Below are positions 52,615 through 61,870 of a DNA stretch of 64,000 bases, piece by piece. Both the position numbers and the translations under genes were made by a program. The DNA is from Flavobacterium nitrogenifigens (GTDB lineage: Bacteria > Bacteroidota > Bacteroidia > Flavobacteriales > Flavobacteriaceae): contig NZ_QJRI01000175.1 in NCBI RefSeq assembly GCF_003254565.1, forward strand, positions 1-64,000. Direction: 5' to 3'. Every line of letters starts with the position of its first letter. The first letter of the stretch is position 1. The notes beneath the pieces were generated by a model. It ran no database searches and was not told where the DNA came from. It saw only the letters and a list, made by a program, of their open reading frames with translations.

Positions 52615-52871
52615 GCTTATTAGACTATAAAGAGCGTTACCCGTACATCTTCAACCCGCCTTACATCTACCAACCCCACCAAGAGGAAACGCAAGGCACG
52701 TACGAGCGTAAAGCGTTTAATGAGCATTATGGAGGCTATATGGAAATGTTTTATTTGCTTACCAACGGAGACTTTACAAAGATACCCGAGGTAGAGAAAT
52801 GGAACACCGACCGTTTTTTATTCCAAGCCGAATACTTACTGCGTAAGCGTATGGTTGAAAACATAAAGTAG
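52590..52871 (+). CDS. -1 frame continuation of the 52234 gene
   Basis: This frame opens after a stop at 52587-52589 and reads SNYKVFLVSLLDYKERYPYI, then FNPPYIYQPHQEE and MEMFYLLTNGDFTKIPEVEK, ending MVENIK before TAG at 52869. The first ATG is only at 52740, in the middle of protein-like sequence, and no GTG or TTG precedes it. The overlap with the zero frame is 25 bases and contains AAAG and TTTCTTG as possible slip sites. Either programmed frameshifting, a recent indel, or an unusual start explains it. Confidence 0.65.
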   Translation, partial: SNYKVFLVSLLDYKERYPYIFNPPYIYQPHQEETQGTYERKAFNEHYGGYMEMFYLLTNGDFTKIPEVEKWNTDRFLFQAEYLLRKRMVENIK

Positions 52872-52891
52872 CATTAACACTTAAAAATTAA

Positions 52892-53344
52892 ATGAATGAA
52901 ATATATCAAATCAACGATTGGCTTGTAAAAGAGTTTCAAAAGAATGAACTGGTAAACACAATTTCAACGTTACCAACACTTCAAATTGATACCCAAATAG
53001 CCAACATTTACCCGCTGGTTAATTTAGACCTGCAAGATACGGACATAACAGAAAGTCAAATCTCAGCAAATTATCGCATTACGATAGTTCAGCAGCGTGA
53101 CACTCGAACAGATATAACCGACAACAAACTGCTTACAAACTCGAACTATATCGACAACGTAAGCGAAACACATTCAATCGCTCACAAGCTTTTAAATAAA
53201 TTGCTTAGAGGCTACAATGATTTGAATATTGAAATACAATCACAGTCAACTCTAAGACAATTAAAAAACTGGTCTCGCAATTCGCTAGATGGTGTGCAAT
53301 TCGATTTAGAGCTTGCAATCCCTAATGCAGGCACGATATGCTGA
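52892..53344 (+). CDS. Phage neck/tail-completion-region protein, function unknown
   Basis: A 150-residue mixed alpha/beta protein (MNEIYQINDWLVKEFQKNEL ... LDGVQFDLELAIPNAG). Its size and place, directly before two gp10-like genes, suit a tail terminator or head-tail connector, but no family motif was recognised. It overlaps the next gene by 7 bases. Confidence 0.65.
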   Translation: MNEIYQINDWLVKEFQKNELVNTISTLPTLQIDTQIANIYPLVNLDLQDTDITESQISANYRITIVQQRDTRTDITDNKLLTNSNYIDNVSETHSIAHKLLNKLLRGYNDLNIEIQSQSTLRQLKNWSRNSLDGVQFDLELAIPNAGTIC

Positions 53345-53751
53345 CAGATGCAGAGATACGAGTAATAGCCCAGCAGATTGTTGACGAATCCAAACGAACT
53401 GCCCACGTTGACCAAGGAACGCTAAAACGTTCCATCAGCTACACTGTAACTAACGGCAAGTACATTTTCAGACAGATGTATTACGGTTTTTATGGTGAAG
53501 ACAACCCAAGTGGGATTAATTCACAATTGGAAGCGAATGCCCGCAGACTAATGCCGAAAGGTGTCGAATATCAGGTAATCGGTACAGACTTCAACGGTAA
53601 GACAAAAGAAAGAACGGTTTTAAAAAGCGGTCGAGCGTTGGAAAAATCACCAACGCCAAGCACCAGCAATAAACAGACAACTTCAAATCTTAGAAAGTTG
53701 CTGAACACACTCAAAGAGAGACGCAAAAAAGATGGCGATTCAGAGAACTAG
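53338..53751 (+). CDS. HK97-gp10-like tail-completion protein, copy A
   Basis: A 137-residue protein with the layout of HK97 gp10-type neck proteins: an N-terminal helix with ESKRTAHVDQGTLKRSISYTVTNGKYIFRQMYYGFYGE (substrate-like strand pair) and a basic tail. It shares this strand-turn-strand pattern with the next gene. Overlaps on both sides (7 and 20 bases) show translational coupling. Confidence 0.6.
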   Translation: MLTDAEIRVIAQQIVDESKRTAHVDQGTLKRSISYTVTNGKYIFRQMYYGFYGEDNPSGINSQLEANARRLMPKGVEYQVIGTDFNGKTKERTVLKSGRALEKSPTPSTSNKQTTSNLRKLLNTLKERRKKDGDSEN

Positions 53752-54109
53752 ACGAACCAAAGAACAAATCGAAGCCGACAAGATTATCAAAGAAGAACTT
53801 CTTAAGCTTGGCGAAACCATTTATGAGGAAGCAAAGCAAAATTCTAGGGTTGCAAAAGATACTTACTACACGACTGACCGAGTGCGCCCAGCTGGAACGC
53901 TTAACAAAGCAGGTGGAACGCTTAGAGATTCGATAAACTACAGGGTTGAGGGCGACACAACACTAATGCTTGGACAAGTTTATTACGGAGCATACCAAAA
54001 GCCCAACGAGTTATTAGTGTCGGTTGACAGGCACACGCCCGAAGCAACGAAAACCATAATAACCAACATAACGCAAATACTTTTACAACCATTCACAAGT
54101 AATGCCTAA
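53732..54109 (+). CDS. HK97-gp10-like tail-completion protein, copy B
   Basis: A 125-residue protein: IYEEAKQNSRVAKDTYYTTDR, then GTLRDSINYRVEGDTTLMLGQVYYGAYQ. The GTLRDSINYRV ... VYYGAY pattern parallels GTLKRSISYTV ... MYYGFY in the preceding gene, so the two look like diverged duplicates. Their roles may be split between neck subunits. Confidence 0.6.
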   Translation: MAIQRTRRTKEQIEADKIIKEELLKLGETIYEEAKQNSRVAKDTYYTTDRVRPAGTLNKAGGTLRDSINYRVEGDTTLMLGQVYYGAYQKPNELLVSVDRHTPEATKTIITNITQILLQPFTSNA

Positions 54110-55307
54110 TCTAACCAATGACTTAAAAACAATAATCGATACACCTGATAAAATCCAATTTTGCAATAGTCCAATTCACATTAGACAGACAGCTCTTAAT
54201 GTTGGAAATCTGATAAAAAAAGTAACGCATTACCTTTGGATTTGGAACACCGACCAAAGCAAAACACTCGGTGATGCAAACCAAATCATAGCAAAAGAAA
54301 TTGTAAGCCGTGCAGACGATTACATTACGGTTAACATTGCTGATTTAATCAAAGCTTGGCTTGTCAGTCCTGAGAACGCAAGAAACACGAACCAACCTCA
54401 ATTTGCTTGGAATCCCTACACACTTGCGGCCCAAACTGGGCAAGGCGTTTTTTATCAACTTATCAGCGAAGTCTTGGAAGAAGAACCAACGACCAACGCT
54501 ATAGTACAAAATACGGTTGTAAGTCCTACATACTTCGCAACGCTTGGCTATCGATGGAACTACGAACAAAACACAGGTTCAACAAACGGATTGAACCCGA
54601 ATAAATCAGATATTTTTAAATCAACGCCTTACAGATATTACAACCAGTCAATTGACAACTATTTTGAAAACACTTTCAATCTTGGTCAAAGCGTTGAAAC
54701 CTGTACAAGTGGTAATATGATATTGCAAAGCAAAATCATACCGCTATCAAGACAAACGTTTTGTGCGCTGGACAGTTATTTGATTGTTTTTTTAAACAAG
54801 TTGGGCTTATGGGATTATTTCACGCCATTTGGCAAAACAATTATTTCAAATAAAACCGAGACAAGCAGCTCTAACCGTATGTTTAGAGACCCAAGCACGA
54901 TTAACAACTCGCAAGTGCATTCAAGCCTTAGAGACACAATAAACGTTTCACAGACATACACGATTAATACGGGGCACATAGATGAATCAGCAACGCAGTT
55001 AATAGAAGAGCTGGTTTACAGTCCAAAGGTTTATTTAATCCGTTTCAGTGGTGAGAAAGTGACCAGCACAATAACTGGGATAACAGTTGACAACACATAC
55101 ATAACGGTAGACAACACAAATATTACAGTTGATAACGATACAGTGACAAGCGAGAGTGTCGGTTACTTTTCAACGTTCCAGCAAATACCAGTACTGCTGA
55201 CCAATCCCGACGAACTTATAAACCTTACGAGGCTTAATAATAAAGTTAACATCGAATACACCTTAAAATTTGATGAAACTAACAATAAGATACTTGACAT
55301 AAAATAA
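54102..55307 (+). CDS. Phage structural protein (tail region), unknown family
   Basis: A 401-residue protein without signal or membrane segments. Rich in Asn/Thr/Gln, with a C-terminal short repeat: ITGITVDNTYITVDNTNITVDNDTVTS splits into three 7-residue units of the form ITVDNxx (near 55078-55142). Such repeats are frequent in fibre-like or beta-stacked virion proteins. Position between neck and a large tail protein suggests a tail or baseplate component. Confidence 0.6.
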   Translation: MPNLTNDLKTIIDTPDKIQFCNSPIHIRQTALNVGNLIKKVTHYLWIWNTDQSKTLGDANQIIAKEIVSRADDYITVNIADLIKAWLVSPENARNTNQPQFAWNPYTLAAQTGQGVFYQLISEVLEEEPTTNAIVQNTVVSPTYFATLGYRWNYEQNTGSTNGLNPNKSDIFKSTPYRYYNQSIDNYFENTFNLGQSVETCTSGNMILQSKIIPLSRQTFCALDSYLIVFLNKLGLWDYFTPFGKTIISNKTETSSSNRMFRDPSTINNSQVHSSLRDTINVSQTYTINTGHIDESATQLIEELVYSPKVYLIRFSGEKVTSTITGITVDNTYITVDNTNITVDNDTVTSESVGYFSTFQQIPVLLTNPDELINLTRLNNKVNIEYTLKFDETNNKILDIK

Positions 55308-57817
55308 TGCAACAAGTAGTTACAGAAATTTATATAGCACCTTTTAGCGGTTCAACAGATTACGTAAAACTAGACCTTTTCAATAACGAATCTATTAACT
55401 TAAAATACACGCAAAAAGACCTAACCGATTTGAGCAAAGTTTTTGCGCCTTATTCGCTTTCTTTTACAATTCCAGCGACACCAAAAAATAGGCAGGCTCT
55501 ATTATTTTTCGGTGATACGGACGTTTTAAAAGCAAATATTACGGGTTCTTTTCCCTGCAAGATTTACACAGATGGAAATTTAAACCTAACAGGAAACTTC
55601 AATGTTGAAGAGGCGAAATATGATAATAATGGTATAACCTCAATACAAGGAAGTTTTGAAACAGATTTTAAAAGCCTTAAGGAGCGAATCGGGGAGGACT
55701 TAATCAGCGATTTGGCAACAGTCTTAACAGGTTCAACCAGTTTACAGTTTACGCCAACAGTTGCAAGAGATTCAATACACGCAAAACAATTATTGTACAA
55801 GGAATTAGATTATGTTAACAGCGGAACAACCAGCGCAAACGACATTGTAATTAACTACATAACACCGCTTGCATCAAATAACCGTGTTTGGAGTTATAGC
55901 CAAGTTGAGGACGTAACCGACAATATTGCATATAGTGCAATGTATAGCGGTGCAACGTTAATGCCAATTGAAACAACTGAATTGAAGCCCGCAGTTAGTT
56001 ATCGTGCGTTGGTTGAAATGATGTTTAAGAAATACGGCTTGCAGGTTAATATGCCACTTAGAAATGACAAGATGTTTAATGAAATGTATGTTTGGGTTAA
56101 CGGTGCAGCTTCGGAAGAAAAGCTTAGCGACAACAACGTCATTAATTTTAGTAACCAATTCAATACAATATATTGTCAATTATTGATATTCGATGCAATG
56201 AACCAAGGTGTGCAACTTCCTGCCACACCTGAGATTATCCCGTTTTTTGGTACTGACGTACCGCCTGGTTTTTTAATAGGTTCAGACCCTTTTAAGTATC
56301 ACGTTTCTAATAGTTTAAAAAATGGTTTCGGTACTATTAAAATCAATATTGGTGATAAAGCAACATCAAGTATGCCCGATATTTTCACGTTGCAAAGAAC
56401 AACAAAATATATCAGGTTTAGTGTTCAGTTGACAAACCTTGTATTGCAGACCACAAGCGGTAAAATAAACATTTCATTACGAAGACCGAACGGAACAAAA
56501 GCACCTGCAGACTGTGAAGAAATACTTAACGCTTCGGTTGATATGGTGACAGGTAATAACAACATATTTGTTGATATTCCTGACACACTTTTCGATAATT
56601 ATACAGAAGGTTACGAACTATATCCATCGATTGAATTCTATTTATTATTTAAAGCCGACCTAGCAAGCTGGGAAGTTACAAACATATACACACAATACGG
56701 TTACGCCAGTGCTGACGGGGGGTGGTTACAGGGTTATAATACAATTGCACAGCGTTGTTTTTCAGATGGTAGCGAAAAATTCAAGGCTTCAGGAGGTATC
56801 GATTTTGTGCAGTCACTGCCAAAAATGAAAGTTGTTGATTTCTTTCAATCATTCCTTAAAACATTCAACTTATCGATTTATAACCCGATTGTAAATACAA
56901 ACCAATTGCAGATTTTAAGTGTTGAGGACGTTAACGAAGAACATAAGATTTACGCTAAGAAAGAAGTTGATTACACAGCTTATGTAAACGCTTCAACTTA
57001 TACAAAATCGGTTCAGGATAAATACAATAAATACAACTTTAAACACGCAACGAGCAAGTATAAATCTAACGTTGACTACGTGGCAGGTAATACAGCAGGG
57101 TTGGAATACGGACAAATAAATCAGGAAAATAACAGCGGTAAGGCTAACGAGTACAGCGTCGTGACTAATTATACAATCATACCGCCAAGAGGTGTTTTAA
57201 ATACAAATCTGCAAACGTATTATGGATTTAGTAACGAAGCGGCCGACGAACAGAACCGTTACAAACCAATCAATACCGAGCTTGTTTTATTTGTAAATAA
57301 CAATCTTACATATTTGTCTAATGGTGTGGAGCTTGGTTTTTTATTAGCTGATACGAATATCGTCCCAATTAACAGTTATATGTTAATGTTGCCTTGGTTT
57401 GCAAATACTAAACAGTCTCTAGGTTTCAGCGTGCTAATTGACGACGTGAGCGGTGACAGCGCAAACAAAGAGAAAACTGAATCATTGTACCAAAGATATT
57501 ATTCGGCGCAAACGACAAGACTTTTAAATGTTAATTCACTTTCTCACAAGTTCGATTTATACTTGCCTAGTTCCGAAATCTATGTTAACCCAACAAGAGG
57601 GAACGAACCGCCAACAGGGTTTAGACTTCAAAATGATATAATTATTGGTGAAACCCGTTTCAGTGTTCTAGATGCAAATATTGACATTACTACTGGAAAG
57701 GCAAAATTGAACCTGCTTAACTATTTAACTGCTGACAATACTGGTAAGGGAGTTTTACCAACACCTAATATGTACAGCCCTGATGGTTACGATTCAACAC
57801 AATATCAAATACAATAA
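55307..57817 (+). CDS. Large phage tail/baseplate protein
   Basis: An 836-residue virion protein. N-terminal part (about 1-130; IYIAPFSGSTDYVKLDLFNNE, APYSLSFTIPATPKNRQALLFF, TDGNLNLTGNFNVEEAKYD) reads as a beta-rich domain seen in tail-tip or baseplate hubs of Bacteroidota phages (my recollection, unverified). The centre is Asn/Ser rich and the C-terminus ends in a further beta-rich part. Start and preceding stop share one base. Confidence 0.6.
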   Translation: MQQVVTEIYIAPFSGSTDYVKLDLFNNESINLKYTQKDLTDLSKVFAPYSLSFTIPATPKNRQALLFFGDTDVLKANITGSFPCKIYTDGNLNLTGNFNVEEAKYDNNGITSIQGSFETDFKSLKERIGEDLISDLATVLTGSTSLQFTPTVARDSIHAKQLLYKELDYVNSGTTSANDIVINYITPLASNNRVWSYSQVEDVTDNIAYSAMYSGATLMPIETTELKPAVSYRALVEMMFKKYGLQVNMPLRNDKMFNEMYVWVNGAASEEKLSDNNVINFSNQFNTIYCQLLIFDAMNQGVQLPATPEIIPFFGTDVPPGFLIGSDPFKYHVSNSLKNGFGTIKINIGDKATSSMPDIFTLQRTTKYIRFSVQLTNLVLQTTSGKINISLRRPNGTKAPADCEEILNASVDMVTGNNNIFVDIPDTLFDNYTEGYELYPSIEFYLLFKADLASWEVTNIYTQYGYASADGGWLQGYNTIAQRCFSDGSEKFKASGGIDFVQSLPKMKVVDFFQSFLKTFNLSIYNPIVNTNQLQILSVEDVNEEHKIYAKKEVDYTAYVNASTYTKSVQDKYNKYNFKHATSKYKSNVDYVAGNTAGLEYGQINQENNSGKANEYSVVTNYTIIPPRGVLNTNLQTYYGFSNEAADEQNRYKPINTELVLFVNNNLTYLSNGVELGFLLADTNIVPINSYMLMLPWFANTKQSLGFSVLIDDVSGDSANKEKTESLYQRYYSAQTTRLLNVNSLSHKFDLYLPSSEIYVNPTRGNEPPTGFRLQNDIIIGETRFSVLDANIDITTGKAKLNLLNYLTADNTGKGVLPTPNMYSPDGYDSTQYQIQ

Positions 57818-57844
57818 CGAAAAGCAAAAATACTATGAAAAAAA

Positions 57845-58360
57845 ATGGCTTTAACCATAGCGCAATTAAGGGATTTAGTAAACGTAAACTTAGCAGACAA
57901 TAGCAATATTGAGCCAATAGAACATAGAGCGGTTGAACTCGCTATAATCGATTACTTAGAAACACTTCAACCAATATCAAGCAGTAATATACCGTTAAAT
58001 AAAGGTTATATAACAGCAAATAACCTTACGATTGGAGGCGTTGAGGTTGGGATAGAAATAGGTATTCAGCTGTCAGACCGTTTGCGTGCTACAGGAAACG
58101 TTACAGGTGTTTCGTGCGTGTCTATACCTAATAACGCGATTATTACGGTTAATCTTCAAAACGCACATCCAAACAATAATTATATCGTAAAAAGCTGGTA
58201 CGAGCAAGTGCCGACAAGTTCTGTTTTGCTACAAAACGGGTCTAGTCTTGGGAAAAACGTATTTAAAGTTGTTTCACCATCTCAGTTTCAAATCATTTTA
58301 AAAGAATGGACTGGGGAAGCTCAAGCATTACGATTACATTTTGAAACAATTGGTTACTAA
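57845..58360 (+). CDS. Phage protein between tail hub and tape measure
   Basis: A 171-residue protein: a helical N-terminal third (LTIAQLRDLVNVNLADNS ... VELAIIDYLETLQP) and a beta-rich remainder with VTGVSCVSIPNNAIITVNLQNAHPNNNYIVKSWYEQ, which resembles small Ig-like virion modules. No family name given. It overlaps the tape measure start by one base. Confidence 0.65.
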   Translation: MALTIAQLRDLVNVNLADNSNIEPIEHRAVELAIIDYLETLQPISSSNIPLNKGYITANNLTIGGVEVGIEIGIQLSDRLRATGNVTGVSCVSIPNNAIITVNLQNAHPNNNYIVKSWYEQVPTSSVLLQNGSSLGKNVFKVVSPSQFQIILKEWTGEAQALRLHFETIGY

Positions 58361-60684
58361 TGGCAGAGCAAAACGAAAACTTAGAGCAAAATATTAGGTT
58401 GAATTTTGACACCAATGCAAACCAAATCCAAAAAGAAGTAAACAACTTAGGTGATGCTATAGACGGAACAACGGACAGCATCAACGATAACACGAGCGAA
58501 ACCGAGCGTAACGCCAAGGCACAAAAAGACCTTAAAGCGCAGTTGGATGCTGCAATTAAAGAGCTTGCGAAAATGGCACAGCTACACGGGGCAAGTTCAA
58601 AAGAAGCCATTAACGCTGCAAAGGCAGTTTCTGACCTTCAAAAACAGATTACGGCAACGGCAAACAGTACAAGAGATTTAAACGCAACCTTTGAAGAGGT
58701 TTATGGAGAATTGCAGCCGTTGACAACTCGTATGGGTGAAGCCGAAGACCGTCTTTATGAATTGGCACTAGCTGGCGAACAGGCAAGTGAGGAATATCAA
58801 GGCTTATTGCAGGTTGTTGGGGAATATAGACGTACCCAAATTCTGACTGATAGGGCAGTAGATGCAGCAGCAGCCACTTTTAAAGACAAATTAGGAGCTG
58901 CGACACAAATAGCATCCACTGGAATTAATTTTGCAGCTGGCGCAATTGGCGCATTTGCTGATGATTCAGAGGAAGCAACCAAGGTCTTACAAAAGATGCA
59001 AGCTGCTATGGCTTTTGCCGAAGGATTAAAGGGAGTTGCAGAGCTTGGGGAACAATTTAAGATACTTAGAATGGCTATTCTAGCCAGTGCGGCAGCTACT
59101 AACATAGATACAGCAGCCGAAGAAAAGAATATCATTCAAAAAGGTATCAACGCAACAGCAACGAGAATACTTACGGCCGCTCAGTGGGCTTATAACGTCG
59201 CTTTAGCGGCAAACCCAGTTGTTGCGATAGCGTTGGCAATTGCTGCTCTTACTGCTGGTATTTGGTTGCTAGTATCAGCACTTGCGGCTAGTGAAGCAGC
59301 CGAGAAAAAACAGACCAAAGCAGCCGAGGACAATCTTAGAGCCCAAAAGAAACTTACAGAAGCTAGAAAAGAGAGTTTTAAAGAACTGGAAAGGCACAAT
59401 AAGTTGCAAGAAGACTTGGCAGCAGCTTCGGGAAAGAGTGCAAAAGAGGTTAACGCCTTGGCAAATGCTCACATCAACGAGGCAAGCCGTTTGAGCCAAA
59501 AAAACGCAATGATTGCGAGAACAAACTTTTTGCGTGAGCGTTCAATCTTATTGGATTTAAAGGAAAAAGAAGCAAGCGAAGAAGCTTTAAAAGCGCAAAA
59601 AGAGGCGATGCTTAATGCTTACAACGAATTGCAGGATTACAACAAGAAAACAAACGATTTAAAAGAGAAGCGAATCGATTTAAATAACCAGTTTTTAGTT
59701 GATGAAACCAAGAAAGAAACCGAAGCGAGAAAAAAGGCGGCAGATGATGCTTTGAAAGCCCAGCAGGATGCAAACAAAAAACGACTTGAAGAAGCCAAGA
59801 AAGCGGCAGAAGCAGAGCTTGCGCTTAAAAAGAAAAATCTCGAAGATATAAACAATGCGGAAATAGCAGCGTTTAGAGCAAATCAAGATATAAACGCAAA
59901 AACAGCCCAAGAAAAGTTAGACCTGCAAAAAGAGCGCGACTTACTGGAGATTGAAGCGTTTAAACAAAAGGGTGTTGACACTGGAGATTTGGAAGCGTTG
60001 ATAACTGAAAAGTATAACACGCTTCAACTTGAGCTAGACGCAGAGAACAAAGCCAACCAATTGAAGCAAGACCAAGACTATTGGGCCGCACAAGCTGATT
60101 TAGCCAAAGCAAATGCAGATAAAGAGAAAGAAATTGCAGATAGAAAACTAGCCCAAAAGAAAGCTGAGCAGGATTCAATTAATGCGTTAGGAAATGCGGC
60201 TCTTTCAGCTGGTAAATCTTTGTTTGAAAAGAATAAAGCAGTTCAAAAAGGGATTATTGTTGCAGATGGTGCGGTAGCTTTGGGAAAAGTTGCTATTAAT
60301 ACGGTTGAAGCGGTTTCGAAAGATAACGCGGCCAGCCCGTTAACATTCGGTTTGCCTTGGTCAGCGGTTCACATTGCAACGGGTGCGCTTGGGGCGGCTA
60401 GCATTATTGCCAGCACGTCAAAAGCATTGCAAGCGGTTGGTGGTGGTTCGGCAGGTTCAGCACCAGCAATGCCCGACACGCCAACACAAAGCGGAACGGG
60501 AGCAAGAACACAGGCAACAGCAACACCGCAAGTGAATTTTCAAGCATCTAGCGAAAATCAAATTGCCAGTTCAATCGCAAGGAATGCACAAGACCAACCA
60601 CCAATACAGGCTTATGTTGTTTCAAGTGCAGTTACAGACCAACAGGCATTAGACCGTAAAAAAGTAGAAGCAAATAGTTTTTAA
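58360..60684 (+). CDS. Tape measure protein
   Basis: A 774-residue protein with long coiled-coil regions (about 1-120 and 310-620; runs of charged heptads such as AQKDLKAQLDAAIKELAKM), membrane-like segments (about 286-310, VVAIALAIAALTAGIWLLVSALAA, and about 660-700) and an Ala/Gln-rich C-terminus. This layout and size mark it as the tape measure of a long-tailed phage. At roughly 0.15 nm per residue the tail would be about 115 nm (estimate). It is the last gene of the P2 operon. Confidence 0.85.
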   Translation: MAEQNENLEQNIRLNFDTNANQIQKEVNNLGDAIDGTTDSINDNTSETERNAKAQKDLKAQLDAAIKELAKMAQLHGASSKEAINAAKAVSDLQKQITATANSTRDLNATFEEVYGELQPLTTRMGEAEDRLYELALAGEQASEEYQGLLQVVGEYRRTQILTDRAVDAAAATFKDKLGAATQIASTGINFAAGAIGAFADDSEEATKVLQKMQAAMAFAEGLKGVAELGEQFKILRMAILASAAATNIDTAAEEKNIIQKGINATATRILTAAQWAYNVALAANPVVAIALAIAALTAGIWLLVSALAASEAAEKKQTKAAEDNLRAQKKLTEARKESFKELERHNKLQEDLAAASGKSAKEVNALANAHINEASRLSQKNAMIARTNFLRERSILLDLKEKEASEEALKAQKEAMLNAYNELQDYNKKTNDLKEKRIDLNNQFLVDETKKETEARKKAADDALKAQQDANKKRLEEAKKAAEAELALKKKNLEDINNAEIAAFRANQDINAKTAQEKLDLQKERDLLEIEAFKQKGVDTGDLEALITEKYNTLQLELDAENKANQLKQDQDYWAAQADLAKANADKEKEIADRKLAQKKAEQDSINALGNAALSAGKSLFEKNKAVQKGIIVADGAVALGKVAINTVEAVSKDNAASPLTFGLPWSAVHIATGALGAASIIASTSKALQAVGGGSAGSAPAMPDTPTQSGTGARTQATATPQVNFQASSENQIASSIARNAQDQPPIQAYVVSSAVTDQQALDRKKVEANSF

Positions 60685-60689
60685 ATAAG

Positions 60690-60715
60690 ACCCGCTCATT
60701 TCAGCGGGTTTTTTT
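60690..60715 (+). terminator. Terminator closing the TerS-tape measure operon
   Basis: 7-base stem ACCCGCT / AGCGGGT with a 6-base loop and seven T, 5 bases after the stop. It stands 11 bases before promoter P3, separating two transcription units. Confidence 0.9.
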
Positions 60716-60726
60716 ATTGTGAAGCG

Positions 60727-60755
60727 TTTACTTTCAGGCTTTTCGGTACTATAAT
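60727..60755 (+). promoter_or_regulatory. Phage promoter P3 (TTTACT-N17-TATAAT), leaderless capsid operon
   Basis: TTTACT at 60727-60732, 17-base spacer, AC-TATAAT-A at 60750-60755, then exactly 6 bases to ATG 60762. The hexamers, spacer length and distance to ATG equal those of P2, while the spacer sequence differs. Confidence 0.7.
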
Positions 60756-60761
60756 AAAGTT

Positions 60762-61856
60762 ATGAAAAAGTATGAATTAGTATTTAGCAAAGACCAGCAG
60801 GGAGTTTTTAGGGTTTCACTTGTGAAAGACCCAGCGCTCGAAACTACTTTGCTGCACTTCAACGCTGAAAAACCTCAAATTTTCCACTTCACACAAGACG
60901 AAAAGCAAATCGTTTACGCACCTGCAATGATACCTAACAAGCTAATTTTTAGAGCAGACGTAAACGGTGAAAACGCACAAGTTTTCTACACAGCAGAAAC
61001 AATTGACCAGTTGCAGAAAAACTACTTCAAAAACGGTCATAACTCAACAACCAATATCAACCACCAAGCCGAAGACACAAAAGGTATTTATCCGTTCGAA
61101 TCTTGGATTGTTCAAGACCCAACAAATGACAAATCAAATGCAATGGGCTTTGATGTTCCAGCAGGTACTTGGATGATGGGTTATAAAATCGATAACCAAG
61201 AGGTTTGGAATGATATAAAAAGTGGAAATCTTGACGGTTTGAGCATTGAAGCCCGCTTAGGTTTCAAAGAGGTCAACAATAATGAAAATTACAATAAGCA
61301 GACAATGAACAAAAAAAGCATTTTCAAGTCAATCAAAGATTTTTTTATGGCTAATGAGGACAAAAAAGAGTTCACAAGCGGAGATAAAAAAGTTTATGCA
61401 ATTGATTTAAAAGAAGGCGAAATCTTGACGGATGAAGCGGGCGAACCAATCGCAAATGCTGAGGTTGAAATCGATTCAAAGCTTTATAAAACTGACGATT
61501 TGGGAACAATTACAGCGATTGAGGACAAACCAGCTGAAGAAGAAAAAGCAACTGAGGAAATGGCAGAAGAAACACAAGCCGACGTGCCAGCAGAAGCGGA
61601 AGCACCAGCAGAGCCAGCCGATGAAAGCCAAGATGACCTTGAGGCAGAAAACGAACAGTTGAAAAAAGATTTAGCAACAGCCCAAGAAGAACTAGCAAAA
61701 TTACAAGCTGAGAAAATCAAAGCTGATACTGAATTAACAGAAATGAAAGCACAGACCCCAGCAGCAGAGGCAATCAAAAACGTACCGCCAGCATTCACAA
61801 AATCTTATGATGAAATGAGCAACTACGAAAAGATGCAACACAATAAAGCAAAATAA
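60762..61856 (+). CDS. XkdF-like prohead protease fused to scaffold
   Basis: A 364-residue protein. Residues about 1-175 form an XkdF-type serine protease domain (IVYAPAMIPNKLIFR, NGHNSTTNINHQAEDTKGIYPFESWIV with the candidate catalytic His, DGLSIEARLGF with the Ser). Residues about 185-360 are an acidic, helical scaffold-like tail with a long coiled coil (QDDLEAENEQLKKDLATAQEELAKLQAEK). It should shape the prohead and then cleave itself. No leader is expected (see P3). Confidence 0.82.
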   Translation: MKKYELVFSKDQQGVFRVSLVKDPALETTLLHFNAEKPQIFHFTQDEKQIVYAPAMIPNKLIFRADVNGENAQVFYTAETIDQLQKNYFKNGHNSTTNINHQAEDTKGIYPFESWIVQDPTNDKSNAMGFDVPAGTWMMGYKIDNQEVWNDIKSGNLDGLSIEARLGFKEVNNNENYNKQTMNKKSIFKSIKDFFMANEDKKEFTSGDKKVYAIDLKEGEILTDEAGEPIANAEVEIDSKLYKTDDLGTITAIEDKPAEEEKATEEMAEETQADVPAEAEAPAEPADESQDDLEAENEQLKKDLATAQEELAKLQAEKIKADTELTEMKAQTPAAEAIKNVPPAFTKSYDEMSNYEKMQHNKAK

Positions 61857-61870
61857 ATATTAACTAAAAA

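Noticed and set aside
61484..61798. Minus-strand open frame of about 100 codons inside the scaffold region
   Set aside because: It is a shadow of the Ala/Glu-rich coding sequence of the protease-scaffold gene; its Ser/Ala-rich product has no domain signs.
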